From positions 124,001 through 188,000 of the forward strand of contig CAWHZZ010000001.1 in NCBI GenBank assembly GCA_963833965.1: a stretch of 64,000 nucleotides of DNA, given 5' to 3'. Positions within the stretch are counted from its first letter, which is position 1; the number at the start of each line of letters is the position of its first letter. Below are positions 53,042 through 61,984 of the stretch, piece after piece. A model generated the notes under the pieces. It did not search any database, was not told the origin of the DNA, and saw only the letters and a list, made by a program, of their open reading frames with translations. A program made the position numbers and the translations under genes. Source of the DNA: CAJCIW01 sp963833965. Its GTDB lineage: Bacteria; Chlamydiota; Chlamydiia; Chlamydiales; Rhabdochlamydiaceae.

Positions 53042-53386
53042 ATGCCTGCAAGCAAATATCTTCCTCTGCCGTCCGTTAAGGTTTTTGTTTCTCGAATCAT
53101 TCGGAATCTTCTCATTGGTATTGCAATAATCGCCTTCTCTCTGGGGTTAGGGATGATTGGATATAGCTATTTCGAGAAAATGAACTCGATAGACGCCTTT
53201 GTAAACGCTTCGATGATCTTGTCAGGCATGGGGCCTGTATCGACTTTGCAAACCAATGGCGGCAAAATATTTGCTGGTTTCTATGCCCTTTTCAGCGGCA
53301 TTGTGTTTCTCGTCGTAATTGCAATTATTATCGCACCCCTCTTCCATCGATTCCTCCATAGATTGCTCCTTAAAGATACAAGCTAA
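53042..53386 (+). CDS. Small ion-channel-like membrane protein
   Basis: A 114-aa protein with two or three hydrophobic segments (IIRNLLIGIAIIAFSLGLG, FAGFYALFSGIVFLVVIAII). The middle NASMILSGMGPVSTLQTNGGKIFA followed by YALFSG and HRFLHRL resembles a family of small two-helix membrane proteins related to potassium-channel pore units. No other motif. It sits between scars 3 and 4, so its origin (island or resident) is unclear. Confidence 0.6.
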   Translation: MPASKYLPLPSVKVFVSRIIRNLLIGIAIIAFSLGLGMIGYSYFEKMNSIDAFVNASMILSGMGPVSTLQTNGGKIFAGFYALFSGIVFLVVIAIIIAPLFHRFLHRLLLKDTS

Positions 53387-53387
53387 A

Positions 53388-53421
53388 GAAAAGTTCTGGA
53401 TGCGTTTCATCACCTCCAAAA
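53388..53421 (+). repeat. tmRNA 3'-end (att-like) scar 4
   Basis: AAGTTCTGGATGCGTTTCAT followed by CACCTCCAAAAC; more degenerate than scars 2 and 3. Marks the rightmost recognisable trace of integration. Confidence 0.5.
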
Positions 53422-53702
53422 CATAGCACTCACAAGAAATACTTAACACTGTGCAGTGCTTCATCGAACAGCCATTGTATTTGAGCTCGCACTACTTTTC
53501 TTATAGAAGAGCAGCGTGCTCTTTTTGCAAGTGCTCGCAGCAGTGGCGGCGAAGCTCGTGGTCCGTGACAAAAATTCTTGAGACAATTTCGAGCGTGAAA
53601 GCTCGCTCAAATCGACGATCGCAAGTTGATCCGTATTTTTGACGCAGAAATCCCTTTCAAAAACTTTTGAGATGGAGCATTAGACTCAAATGCAGGAACG
53701 TT
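53422..53702. other. Non-coding end of the island
   Basis: About 280 bp without a supported gene or RNA. Contains a few short inverted repeats (for example AGCACT...AGTGCT near 53427-53461) but nothing I can name. Confidence 0.4.
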
Positions 53703-54239
53703 TCATGACGGTTTGGGAATTACAGGTACAAAGTTTTTGATATCAGACAATGAAAAACCTTGGGGAAGGTCCTGTTTAGAGGCTTTGTGCCATGGTATAT
53801 TTTTTCCGAAGATCCAAAGCTCGCCTCGGACGATAAGATCATCGCCACTAAGCCAAAATTCAGCGTTATAAACTTTTCCTTTCTGGGGATCTATGATTTT
53901 ACCTTTGTATTTATCGTTCTCTTCTCCGATATATTCCTCTTTTTCTACATCATAGACGAAATCCATTCCGCAGTAAGGAGGATTTCCTACGACTCCCGTC
54001 GCTTTTTCTTTCTTTTCGAGAATCGTGTCTTTGATCTTCCCTTCATCATCGTATGTGGCTAGCATCCTTCCATAGTACTTGTCTTGATATTTGTAGATTG
54101 CCACCAGTGCTCGAGGCTTGTCTGAATGTTGATCTCTGCTTTTCCATAAGCCAGTGATGTCTTGAGGTTCCGGACTGGCCGAACAGGAAAATAGAATCAA
54201 TGTGACGCAAGAGAGAATTAATAAAAGCGTTTTCATCAT
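53703..54239 (-). CDS. DUF2147 family exported lipoprotein
   Basis: A 178-aa protein with a signal peptide ending in a lipobox (LILFSC). ITGLWKSRDQHSDKPRALVA, YYGRMLATYDDE and YIGEENDKYKGKIIDPQKGKVYNAEFWL fit DUF2147 proteins, beta-rich envelope proteins of unknown function. First clearly ordinary gene right of the island. Confidence 0.75.
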   Translation of the reverse strand: MMKTLLLILSCVTLILFSCSASPEPQDITGLWKSRDQHSDKPRALVAIYKYQDKYYGRMLATYDDEGKIKDTILEKKEKATGVVGNPPYCGMDFVYDVEKEEYIGEENDKYKGKIIDPQKGKVYNAEFWLSGDDLIVRGELWIFGKNIPWHKASKQDLPQGFSLSDIKNFVPVIPKPS

Positions 54240-54425
54240 AATCTACGGATACATAGCAAACGAGTGTATTGTCAATTAGAATTGACGTTACCCCATAAAA
54301 CGGCCTGACTGGTGGGTCAAGGTCACACTTCTACTCCCTTTCAGACCTTGATAATGCTTGAAATAATATTTTGCAGTGCATACTCTCGTGTCGAGTGATT
54401 TTCACTCAACGAAAGGAGGATTCAT

Positions 54426-55046
54426 ATGAAGAAATGTTTTGGAAAAATATTGATGAGCGGAGCAATTTTAGCAGCGGGTACTCTGTGCGCAGATTTACCT
54501 CAACCCTATTCTTCTATTAACGATTTGCCTCAGACACCTTATTTTGTTCAGGATGGATATACTATTTACAGCTTAGCCAATACACATAATGTCGGAGTGG
54601 TTATCGATGTGGAATCGCAAGACGGGGGCGTTGCGCGATATCTCGCTCAACAGTCAAGCAACTTACCTTCTCTGAAACAAATCTATTCAGTGAATCTGTG
54701 GCAAAGCAATGATCGTTCTCAAAAACAACTTTTTCGACGCTTTTTATCTAATGTTATACAAGAAAATACAACTCAATTAATCATTCCAATTCGTATGGCT
54801 TCTCAAGAGGCCGCAGTATCGATGAATGTCCAAGCAGACTTGATTAATTTGGTAGGGGGAAACGATCAAACAACCATCTACAATGATATTTTAGGGTGGT
54901 ATCCTCATTTATCGGATAACGGTGTCATGTGCGGAAATAACTGGGTTGAGCCTTCTGTTCAAATTGGGGTTACAAGCGCTGCTATGAAGCTTGATGTTTC
55001 CCTGCAAATTAATGGTAACGTGTGGTTTTTTGTGAAGGGTTCTTAA
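54426..55046 (+). CDS. Exported protein with a methyltransferase-like fold
   Basis: A 206-aa protein with a very strong ribosome site (AAAGGAGG at 54412-54419) and a signal peptide (MKKCFGKILMSGAILAAGTLCA). The body reads VGVVIDVESQDGGVARYLAQ, IYSVNLWQ, IIPIRMASQEAAV, ADLINLVGGNDQTTIYNDILGWYPHLSDNGVMCGNNW and VWFFVKG, the strand order of class I Methyltransf_24-type proteins but without an obvious Gly-rich SAM loop. A secreted methyltransferase-like protein; catalytic activity doubtful. Confidence 0.55.
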   Translation: MKKCFGKILMSGAILAAGTLCADLPQPYSSINDLPQTPYFVQDGYTIYSLANTHNVGVVIDVESQDGGVARYLAQQSSNLPSLKQIYSVNLWQSNDRSQKQLFRRFLSNVIQENTTQLIIPIRMASQEAAVSMNVQADLINLVGGNDQTTIYNDILGWYPHLSDNGVMCGNNWVEPSVQIGVTSAAMKLDVSLQINGNVWFFVKGS

Positions 55047-55088
55047 GGAATCACTGTTCCCAACGAGTAAGTCCATTACTGATCAAGT

Positions 55089-55141
55089 GGGCGCAGTATA
55101 ACCACATTAGGAGGGGATGGCATTCCCCCTATACTGCTCCC
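55089..55141. terminator. Two-tier hairpin between convergent genes
   Basis: Outer GCAGTATA/TATACTGC encloses inner GGGGA/TCCCC. Lies between the plus-strand exported protein and the minus-strand SET gene; followed by a short T-run only further on. Confidence 0.55.
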
Positions 55142-55174
55142 CATTAAGAGGGTTTTTGAAAATTTGGTTTCAGT

Positions 55175-55870
55175 CTATCTTTCGATAATCTCGCAAGAAT
55201 CATTCAGCATAAATGTTTTCGGAGTCATGGGGAAAGGCTTAATCCCAAGAGAGCCCCAGTAGCTTTTTTCTCCTACCTCGTAGCTGATCAAAAGTTGTTC
55301 TCCTGGAGAGATCGTTTTTTTGGCGACATAGATAAGCTCGAAGGGGGCGGGCGTGAGACCCGCTGAGTTTCGTTGGATACGGATAAATTGAGCTTCGATG
55401 TTTGGTTTTTCCGAATGGTTGATAAAGCGGGTGAAATTCCCCTTTTTTTGGGCGTCTAGGTCGACGGAATATAGGCGGCGAGGATGATAACGGCGTGTGG
55501 GGTCCCACTTGCGCTGCTCTTCTTTTGTGAGGCGAAGGTCAGAAATGAGAGAAAAAATGTATGCGGAGTCGCTCTCCATGCTTTGGGGAAACAGGGTCAC
55601 TTCTCCAGAGTATGGTGCGATCGGTTCACCCTTGAAAATGGGTTTAGCCTCAGGGTGGAGGAAAACCCCGTATCCGAGTTTCCCTTTTAACTTTTTGATG
55701 AGCAAGTAGTTAGGTAGACCTTTTTTTTGGATCTCCTTGAGAATGGCAGGCAACCTCGTCACAACCCGCCTGTCTGCTCGCGAGATATCGATCTTATCTT
55801 GTTTAATTCTATTACAACAAAAAACCAATAATTCTTTATCAATCTCTTGTCTTTGCAGTTTAAATTCCAT
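55175..55870 (-). CDS. SET-domain protein, NUE-like
   Basis: A 231-aa protein. The SET core is visible: KLGYGVFLHPEAKPIFKGEPIAPYSGE, RFINHSEKPNIEAQ (the NHS cofactor/pseudoknot motif) and GEQLLISYEVGEKSYW. Chlamydia trachomatis CT737 (NUE) is a secreted SET methyltransferase that reaches the host nucleus and modifies histones; this is its likely counterpart by size and domain. Bacterial substrates (histone-like Hc1 or others) remain possible. Confidence 0.8.
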   Translation of the reverse strand: MEFKLQRQEIDKELLVFCCNRIKQDKIDISRADRRVVTRLPAILKEIQKKGLPNYLLIKKLKGKLGYGVFLHPEAKPIFKGEPIAPYSGEVTLFPQSMESDSAYIFSLISDLRLTKEEQRKWDPTRRYHPRRLYSVDLDAQKKGNFTRFINHSEKPNIEAQFIRIQRNSAGLTPAPFELIYVAKKTISPGEQLLISYEVGEKSYWGSLGIKPFPMTPKTFMLNDSCEIIER

Positions 55871-56014
55871 TACTCAATTATGCCAGATATTAGATATTAA
55901 TGCTTAATTTTTTTAAAAAAAATATTTAGCGCCATAAAAAACAGCGTTTGACTCCTGATGATCAGTGATTTACTATCATAAACAGCTATTCTGATAACAT
56001 ACCTAAAGAGGGCT

Positions 56015-56725
56015 ATGGAGCACAAATTGAGAACAGTGGTGATTGGCGGCAGCTCAGGAATGGGCCTTGCTACAGCACAATTACTCTACTCCCTGGGCCA
56101 TGACATCGTCATTGCAGCTCGATCCCAAGACAAATTGGAGCAAGCCGTAAAAACAATAGGAAAAGCCGAAACTTTTTGTCTTGATATTACCAAAGAAAAA
56201 GACATTAACTCTTTTTTTAAATCCGTAGGACCATTTGACCATTTGGTTGTATCTGCAGCAGGCTTTTCTATGGGTTCTTTTTTAACAATGCCGTTTGATG
56301 AAGCCAAACATTTCTTCGATAGTAAGTTTTGGGGACAATATTTGGCCGCAAAACATGGCGCTCCTCACATTCGCAAAGGAGGCTCTATCACTTTTTTCTG
56401 CGGGATTGCGGCCTACAAGCCTTTCATGCATTTTTCTGTTGGCAGTGCAATCAATGCGGCAATCGAAGGTCTCACGCGAGCTCTAGCTCTCGAACTCTCT
56501 CCTCTTCGGATTAATGCAATTTCACCAGGAACGGTTGTCACCCCCGTTTGGGATGTCTTTCCAGAAAAACAACGCTTAAAAGATTTTGAAGAGACAGCTA
56601 ATCGATTGCCAGCCAAAAGGGTTGGAAAGCCAGAAGATATTGCCCAGGCTGCGGCCTACCTCATCCAATGCGGGTTTGCGACTGGATCAGTCGTCTATGT
56701 GGATGGGGGCGCTTTAATTGTTTAA
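56015..56725 (+). CDS. SDR-family protein lacking the usual YxxxK
   Basis: A 236-aa short-chain dehydrogenase fold: VVIGGSSGMGLATAQLL for NAD(P), LDITKEKDI, VSAAGFSMGSF, and NAISPGTVVTPVWD with a C-terminal SVVYVDGGALIV. Where the catalytic YxxxK should stand the sequence is HFSVGSAINAA, with Phe and Ser-Ala instead. So it is an atypical or inactive SDR. Single gene, own promoter region upstream. Confidence 0.75.
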   Translation: MEHKLRTVVIGGSSGMGLATAQLLYSLGHDIVIAARSQDKLEQAVKTIGKAETFCLDITKEKDINSFFKSVGPFDHLVVSAAGFSMGSFLTMPFDEAKHFFDSKFWGQYLAAKHGAPHIRKGGSITFFCGIAAYKPFMHFSVGSAINAAIEGLTRALALELSPLRINAISPGTVVTPVWDVFPEKQRLKDFEETANRLPAKRVGKPEDIAQAAAYLIQCGFATGSVVYVDGGALIV

Positions 56726-56867
56726 TTATTTACCCTAATCTTTCGAACTCCCCTCTCTCGTTTTTATTCCAAAAATCAGCCTATAAAGAAACATCGACAA
56801 ATTTTTAACTTTTTCGCATAATTACAGGGCATTCCGCACAATAAAAACTTGTACAAGTCCCTAATTA

Positions 56868-57854
56868 ATGACCTCTCTTCCTAAAGATCCGAACGGTTGT
56901 CCTTTTCTTTTCCTTGCGCCGATGGAAGGGGTTGGGGACCGGTGTTTTCGCAAGGCCATGGCCTCCATTGGAGGATTTGATGAAGCCGTAAGGGACTTTC
57001 TTCGGGTTCCCAAAAATGCCCATGTGAAAAGTTTGGCAGTGGAATATATTGCGGATGAAATCGCACCCATTCCCTTAGCCGCTCAATTGATGGGGTCTGA
57101 TCCCGATTTGATGGGAGAGATGGCCAAAGAAATGGAAAATCGGGGTGCTTCTAGGATTGATGTGAACTGTGGATGCCCTTCGAATACAGTCACGGGACGA
57201 GGGGCCGGTTCCAGCCTGTTAAAAGATCCCGAATTTCTGCATCAAGTGGCCAAATCGGTAGTAAAAGCCGTTTCTATCCCTGTCACGGTAAAAATGCGTT
57301 CTGGCTATGAAGATACCGCTTTATTTAAAGAGAATTTGCTGGCTGGCCAAGAGAGCGGCGTTCACTATATCACCTTGCATCCCCGAACAAAGGTCGAGGG
57401 TTATGGACCACCCGCCAGATGGGATCTCATCGCCGAGGCGAAATCCATCCTTAAAATCCCTCTCGTCGGAAATGGGGATATTCTGAGCGTGCAAAACGCC
57501 CTAGACATGTTAAGGACGACAAAATGCGATGCCCTCATGATTGGAAGGGGGAGCGTCATCAATCCGTTTCTCTTTCATCAGATACGGGCTCACTTTTTGG
57601 GAAAGCCTTACATTCCCGAATGGAATGATCTTAAACGCTACTTGGATGTGTATGTCGCTGAAATCCCCGAGGGAGTGCCGATGCGAATAAAAGTGAACAA
57701 ACTGAAACAGTTGTTTGGTTTTCTATTTAAAGGTAACACAGAATTGTTAAATAAACGCTCAGCCATTCTCACCTCGCAGTATCCCGATCTGAACACATTT
57801 TTGGAGTACGCGATTCCTCAACTGAAAGAGGGTTGGTCGTGTCAAGTTTTCTGA
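56868..57854 (+). CDS. dus: tRNA-dihydrouridine synthase
   Basis: A 328-aa FMN enzyme reducing uridine in tRNA D-loops. LAPMEGVGDRCFRKA, DVNCGCPSNTVTGRGAGSSLL (catalytic Cys), VTVKMRSGYED, LHPRTKVEGYGPPARWD and VGNGDILS are diagnostic. 3' end overlaps the ABC-F gene tail to tail by 13 bp. Confidence 0.93.
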   Translation: MTSLPKDPNGCPFLFLAPMEGVGDRCFRKAMASIGGFDEAVRDFLRVPKNAHVKSLAVEYIADEIAPIPLAAQLMGSDPDLMGEMAKEMENRGASRIDVNCGCPSNTVTGRGAGSSLLKDPEFLHQVAKSVVKAVSIPVTVKMRSGYEDTALFKENLLAGQESGVHYITLHPRTKVEGYGPPARWDLIAEAKSILKIPLVGNGDILSVQNALDMLRTTKCDALMIGRGSVINPFLFHQIRAHFLGKPYIPEWNDLKRYLDVYVAEIPEGVPMRIKVNKLKQLFGFLFKGNTELLNKRSAILTSQYPDLNTFLEYAIPQLKEGWSCQVF

Positions 57855-59626
57855 TCTAGGTGTTGCCAGCGAAGGTAGAGTTGTTCAATTTGCGTTTCGG
57901 CAAGAGCAATGGCGGTGCAAATTTCCGTAAGGCGCATGGAATTCTGCGCCACGTCGGGCTCACCGAGTTGCTGATTTAGCGCTCGTATCTCTTCTTCTAG
58001 TTTTAGGATCTTTCCTTCGATCTCTTCGTGTTCCTTTTTTTCTGCATAGGAGAGTTTAGGCTTAGGAGGGTGGATCTCTTTTTTCTTTTCTTTGGATTTT
58101 TCTTGAGGAATGGGCGTTTTTAGGGAGGCTTCCCATTGGGAATAATCAGCAAAGAGAGTTGTCTGATCGGGATCTCCCAGGGATAAGAGTGTATTGCAAA
58201 TCCGGTCGAGCATGCACCGATCGTGTGTGATCAGAACCACGGCCCCAGGAAAATCGAGGAGGCTTTCCTCCAATGTCTCCAAAGTGGGAATGTCGAGGTC
58301 ATTCGTGGGTTCGTCGAGAAGCAAAAGATCGGCAGGCTGTAACATGAGGTGGGCGATGGAAATCCGCGCGCGCTCCCCACCTGAAAGCTTGCTGATCGGC
58401 ATGTCGAGAAGATCGGGTGAAAAGAGAAAGCGTTTACACCAGCCATTGACATGGACCTCTTGCCCTCGGAAAAGGACAAAGTCCCCATTGGGTGAAAGCG
58501 CCTGCCTTAAGGTGATTTCACTCGGAAGCTGCATTCGATGTTGGTCGAAATAGACGATTTGAAGCGGATCCGCCTTTTTGATGGTTCCTTGATCGGGCGA
58601 GATTTCACCGGCGAGCAGGCGCAGCAGAGTGGTCTTCCCTGATCCGTTGGGGCCCATCAGGCCAATGCGTGTGCCTGGTGAAAGGGTGAAATCTAGATGG
58701 CGGAAAAGCGTGCGGTTACCCGCTTTTTTTGAAAGGTTATTTGCCACGAGGAGTTTGCGGGTTTCCCGCTCAGTGGCAGCAAAATCGATATCTGTCCGTT
58801 TTTGCCGATTTCTTTCTTGGACATTAGAGAGGTCTTGCAGAAGTTCATGCGCCTGGTCCACACGTGATTTGGATTTGGATGTGCGAGCTTTAGGAGACTG
58901 GCGGAGCCACTCAGTTTCCCTTCGCGCTTTTGAAGCTAGGGAGCGCTCCTGCTCAAGTTGCCCTGCTAAAAAACCTTCCTTGAGGGAGAGGAACTCACCA
59001 TAGTCGCCGTCAATGGCAAATACCCCTTTCGGATACGCGCGATCGAGTTCAATGATCCGATTCGTGGAGCGCTGAAGAAAATACCGATCATGGCTGACCA
59101 AAAGATACGTAGGTGCTTCGCGAGAGAGAAATTTTTCTAGCCAGAGGATCCCTTCAAGATCGAGGTGGTTGGTCGGTTCATCAAGAAGGAGCAACTCGGG
59201 AGAGGAGATCAATTCTTGCGCAATGCTCAATCGTTTTTTCCATCCTCCAGAAAGAAATTTAGCAGAAGGTTCTGTTCCCTTGAACCCTAGTTTGCTCAGC
59301 CATGTTTCAGCGACCCTCTCCTTCTCGTAGTCGGGAGTCTCCAGGTCATTCTCAAGAGCCTTCACGAGAATGGTTTTAGGGGCCACATCGGGAAACTCGC
59401 AAGATTGGGGAACGTAGCCGATCCTCAGATCGCGCCTAAAAGAGAGATCTCCTTCATCGGCTGTCTCGATTCCAGCCAAGATTTTCAAAAGAGTCGATTT
59501 TCCCGAGCCGTTCGGTCCGATCAAGCCGATCCGATCCCCGGAGAAAATGCTGAGAGATAAATCCTTAAAAAGCAAACGCGTGCCGAACGCTTTACTTAAG
59601 GACTTGCAATTAAAAAGTAGGGTCAT
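57842..59626 (-). CDS. ABC-F family ATPase (Uup/EttA type)
   Basis: A 594-aa soluble protein with two ABC domains. Walker A GPNGSGKSTLLKIL and GPNGSGKTTLLRLL; signatures FLSGGWKKRLSIA and LSGGERARISIA; Walker B LLLLDEPTNHLD and LLLLDEPTNDLD. The inter-domain linker and the C-terminal charged coiled coil (EKKEHEEIEGKILKLEEEI) are the Uup pattern. Acts on ribosomes, not membranes. Confidence 0.92.
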   Translation of the reverse strand: MTLLFNCKSLSKAFGTRLLFKDLSLSIFSGDRIGLIGPNGSGKSTLLKILAGIETADEGDLSFRRDLRIGYVPQSCEFPDVAPKTILVKALENDLETPDYEKERVAETWLSKLGFKGTEPSAKFLSGGWKKRLSIAQELISSPELLLLDEPTNHLDLEGILWLEKFLSREAPTYLLVSHDRYFLQRSTNRIIELDRAYPKGVFAIDGDYGEFLSLKEGFLAGQLEQERSLASKARRETEWLRQSPKARTSKSKSRVDQAHELLQDLSNVQERNRQKRTDIDFAATERETRKLLVANNLSKKAGNRTLFRHLDFTLSPGTRIGLMGPNGSGKTTLLRLLAGEISPDQGTIKKADPLQIVYFDQHRMQLPSEITLRQALSPNGDFVLFRGQEVHVNGWCKRFLFSPDLLDMPISKLSGGERARISIAHLMLQPADLLLLDEPTNDLDIPTLETLEESLLDFPGAVVLITHDRCMLDRICNTLLSLGDPDQTTLFADYSQWEASLKTPIPQEKSKEKKKEIHPPKPKLSYAEKKEHEEIEGKILKLEEEIRALNQQLGEPDVAQNSMRLTEICTAIALAETQIEQLYLRWQHLDQKT

Positions 59627-59891
59627 CTAGTGCTCTGTTTTAGAGTAATTTCGGATACGAATCAATTTGCGATCGTCGATTATAGCGGCTTTGACGCCGA
59701 AATTGCTCCAAGAATTTTTGTTAAGGACCACTCGCCATTTTATCTAGATTTTGTAAATTTTGCGAGAGGATATGAGGGTTCAAACTGGGGCAAGATATTA
59801 AAAATTTTATAAGACTTATTGCCCTTTGAGATAGAGTAGCTCAAAGGGCAATACATTTAAGTCGTTGGCAAAAAATTCTGTAAGTGGATAT

Positions 59892-60515
59892 TTAACTTCT
59901 TTTTTCCGCTGCTTTAAAGAGAATTGCTGCGCAAATCCCTCCTAAAAAATTTGCCACGAAGAAGACCCATAGATTTGACCAAACACTAAAATTCATCGTC
60001 GTCAAGCCAAGCGCTACTGCGGGATTAAATGCAGCGCCAGAAATAGAACCTACTGCATAAGCGCCGATTAGAACTGTAAATCCAATCGCCCATCCGTAAA
60101 ATGAGTTGCCTTTTGTGTCCTTAGCTGTGGCGACATTCAAAACAACAAAACATAAGGCAAATGTAAACAAAAATTCAGCCAAAAATGCTTTTATTGTTTC
60201 AAAGGCAAGTGGGGTTTGAGCCGGATAGCCTTTGCAATAAATCGTTAAATACCCGGCAACGATTCCCGCAACAAATTGGGCCACCCAGTATTTCACGAGA
60301 TCTTGGGAGGATAACTTACCTCGGATGTAAACAGCTAAAGACACCGCGGGGTTGTAGTGCCCTCCTGAAACATGAGCGCCAGCGTATACCATCACTGCAA
60401 GTGCGGAGCCGATCGCAAGTGGGGCCAAGAGACCCGCGCTATTGGGCCCAATGACTGTCATTCCCACGGTAAAGACTAGAAAAAAAGTCCCTATGAATTC
60501 GTAAATGTATTTCAT
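59892..60515 (-). CDS. Aquaporin (MIP family)
   Basis: A 207-aa channel with six hydrophobic helices and both pore motifs, SGGHYNPAVS and GAAFNPAVA. Size and a small-residue selectivity region suggest a water rather than glycerol channel, but that cannot be settled by eye. Single gene. The interval 59627-59891 upstream of it in the plus direction carries no supported gene. Confidence 0.9.
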   Translation of the reverse strand: MKYIYEFIGTFFLVFTVGMTVIGPNSAGLLAPLAIGSALAVMVYAGAHVSGGHYNPAVSLAVYIRGKLSSQDLVKYWVAQFVAGIVAGYLTIYCKGYPAQTPLAFETIKAFLAEFLFTFALCFVVLNVATAKDTKGNSFYGWAIGFTVLIGAYAVGSISGAAFNPAVALGLTTMNFSVWSNLWVFFVANFLGGICAAILFKAAEKRS

Positions 60516-60643
60516 GCCTTGTCCTCCTAATTTTCAAAAATTATTGATCTGGCTGAACCAGACCTCAAATTTATGTCGATTACCACAAGGCTGTTTTAAT
60601 AGTAAAGTCTTCGTTTGGATTTTCCCACGCCATAGCTCTTTAT

Positions 60644-61804
60644 TTATACCGAAGAGCTTGAGGAGGATGTCTCAAAAATCAAAGAGACATTTTTGGATGT
60701 TCTTTTCCAATCTCTCCAGGTGGACTTGATATGTTTCTTCATGGTCCTAATTTCAAGACTGAGATTCTTTAAAAGGGTCTTATCCACCAATTTTTCTTGT
60801 TTGCGGATTTGATATTCTTTGATGAGCTGATTCAGCTGAGAATATTGAGCGAGAAGGTCATTCGTCATTTTCTCAATCTTTTCCTCAATAAGCGCACTAT
60901 TCGTCGATAAGAACTTACGCATGGAGGCAAGAAGCTCTTTCTTATGCTCGGTCACTATCCGCTCTTTGATCAAAATCGCATTGACGCGCCGGAGTCCATA
61001 AGCCATGCGCGATTTATACAAAATCCAGATCATCCATTTTGTAGGATCAAAGTGATACCAACGGGCGCCATTACGGTAATCATGGGCAAATGTGTGGTGA
61101 TAGTTGTGATAGCCCTCGCCAAAAGTCAATAGAGAAAGAATATAATTATTAACGGCCGTATGTTCCTGACTAAAAGGCTGAGATCCCCAAGTATGGGCCA
61201 GAGAATTAATAAACCATGTTGTGTGGTGGGAAAAGAAGAGGCGGATCCCCCAGCCAATGACAAATGCGCTTAGGTAATCATTGAATAGATAGCCGATGAA
61301 CAAGACAGAGAGAAGGTTCGTCATGACCATGAGAAAGGGATAATATTTGTGCTGGAACATCACCAGACGATTTCTATAGAGATCAGCCACGACCTTAGGA
61401 TCGATTGGTTCCGTCCTCTGAAAAAGCCAGAGGATATGAGCGAACCAAAATCCTTTTTTGATCGAGTAGGGGTCTCGATCAGTATCGACAAAGGCATGGT
61501 GCCTGCGGTGATCGCATGACCATCTCAGAGCACTTCCCTGAGTGGCGATCGTCGCAAAAAACAACAAGACAGCTTCAACGCCTTTGTTCGCCTTGTAAGC
61601 AAGGTGGGCATAGAGTCTATGATAACCTGCGGTCACGCTAATTCCCGAGAGAAAAAAAAGAATCGCCGAAGCAATCCATATCCCCGAGCAAGGGCTATGT
61701 CTCATAAAAAAGAAGGGCAACCCGATGATAAGCGCTAGGTGATACCCAACGATGTAAATAAAATTTACCCACTCAAAGTTTGATTTTTTCATATGTGGAA
61801 TCAT
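60644..61804 (-). CDS. Acyl-CoA/lipid delta-9 desaturase
   Basis: A 386-aa membrane di-iron enzyme. Three histidine boxes are intact: HRLYAH, HRRHHAF and HNYHHTF. Four hydrophobic segments flank them. The C-terminal ~100 residues are a charged helical extension (LLAQYSQLNQLIKEYQIRKQ...) longer than usual. It introduces a double bond into saturated acyl chains and could tune membrane fluidity or host-derived lipids. An ATG four codons on (MKKSNFEW) is an alternative start. Confidence 0.9.
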   Translation of the reverse strand: MIPHMKKSNFEWVNFIYIVGYHLALIIGLPFFFMRHSPCSGIWIASAILFFLSGISVTAGYHRLYAHLAYKANKGVEAVLLFFATIATQGSALRWSCDHRRHHAFVDTDRDPYSIKKGFWFAHILWLFQRTEPIDPKVVADLYRNRLVMFQHKYYPFLMVMTNLLSVLFIGYLFNDYLSAFVIGWGIRLFFSHHTTWFINSLAHTWGSQPFSQEHTAVNNYILSLLTFGEGYHNYHHTFAHDYRNGARWYHFDPTKWMIWILYKSRMAYGLRRVNAILIKERIVTEHKKELLASMRKFLSTNSALIEEKIEKMTNDLLAQYSQLNQLIKEYQIRKQEKLVDKTLLKNLSLEIRTMKKHIKSTWRDWKRTSKNVSLIFETSSSSSSV

Positions 61805-61911
61805 AACATGCCCTCTCTTAAAAATCTGGAACCCAGCAAAATTTAATCATAATAGTCTAATTCCTAGAATACAGTAAAAGACATTTTTTAAAGAAATCAA
61901 CTTTTGAAGAA

Positions 61912-61932
61912 CTCCTCCTTTACAAGGAGGAG
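61912..61932. terminator. Hairpin downstream of the helicase gene
   Basis: CTCCTCCTT-TAC-AAGGAGGAG, 9-bp perfect stem just past the 3' end of the DEAD-box gene. On the minus strand it is followed by TTCTTCAAAAG, a weak T-tract. Confidence 0.5.
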
Positions 61933-61984
61933 ATTCTTCGGCGGTTGCTCTACTAAGCTCGCTTCTTAGAGTGTGCCCTTAATG

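Larger units (their letters stand above)
46103..53421. mobile_element. Composite, decayed genomic island integrated at the tmRNA 3' end
   Basis: Starts at the ssrA 3' end with a serine recombinase reading out of it, and contains several tmRNA-3'-end-like scars (near 48590, 51334, 52921 and 53388), broken genes, a RhuM gene, a lysozyme-like/lipoprotein pair and a shrunken copy of that pair. Ordinary chromosomal genes resume at about 53.7 kb. The right border is inferred from the last scar. rlmK at 51.6 kb could be an original resident trapped between insertions. Confidence 0.65.

Noticed and set aside
59630..59812. 60-codon plus-strand frame upstream of the aquaporin gene
   Set aside because: GTG start without ribosome site, no similarity that I recognise; might be the tail of a lost gene but unsupported.
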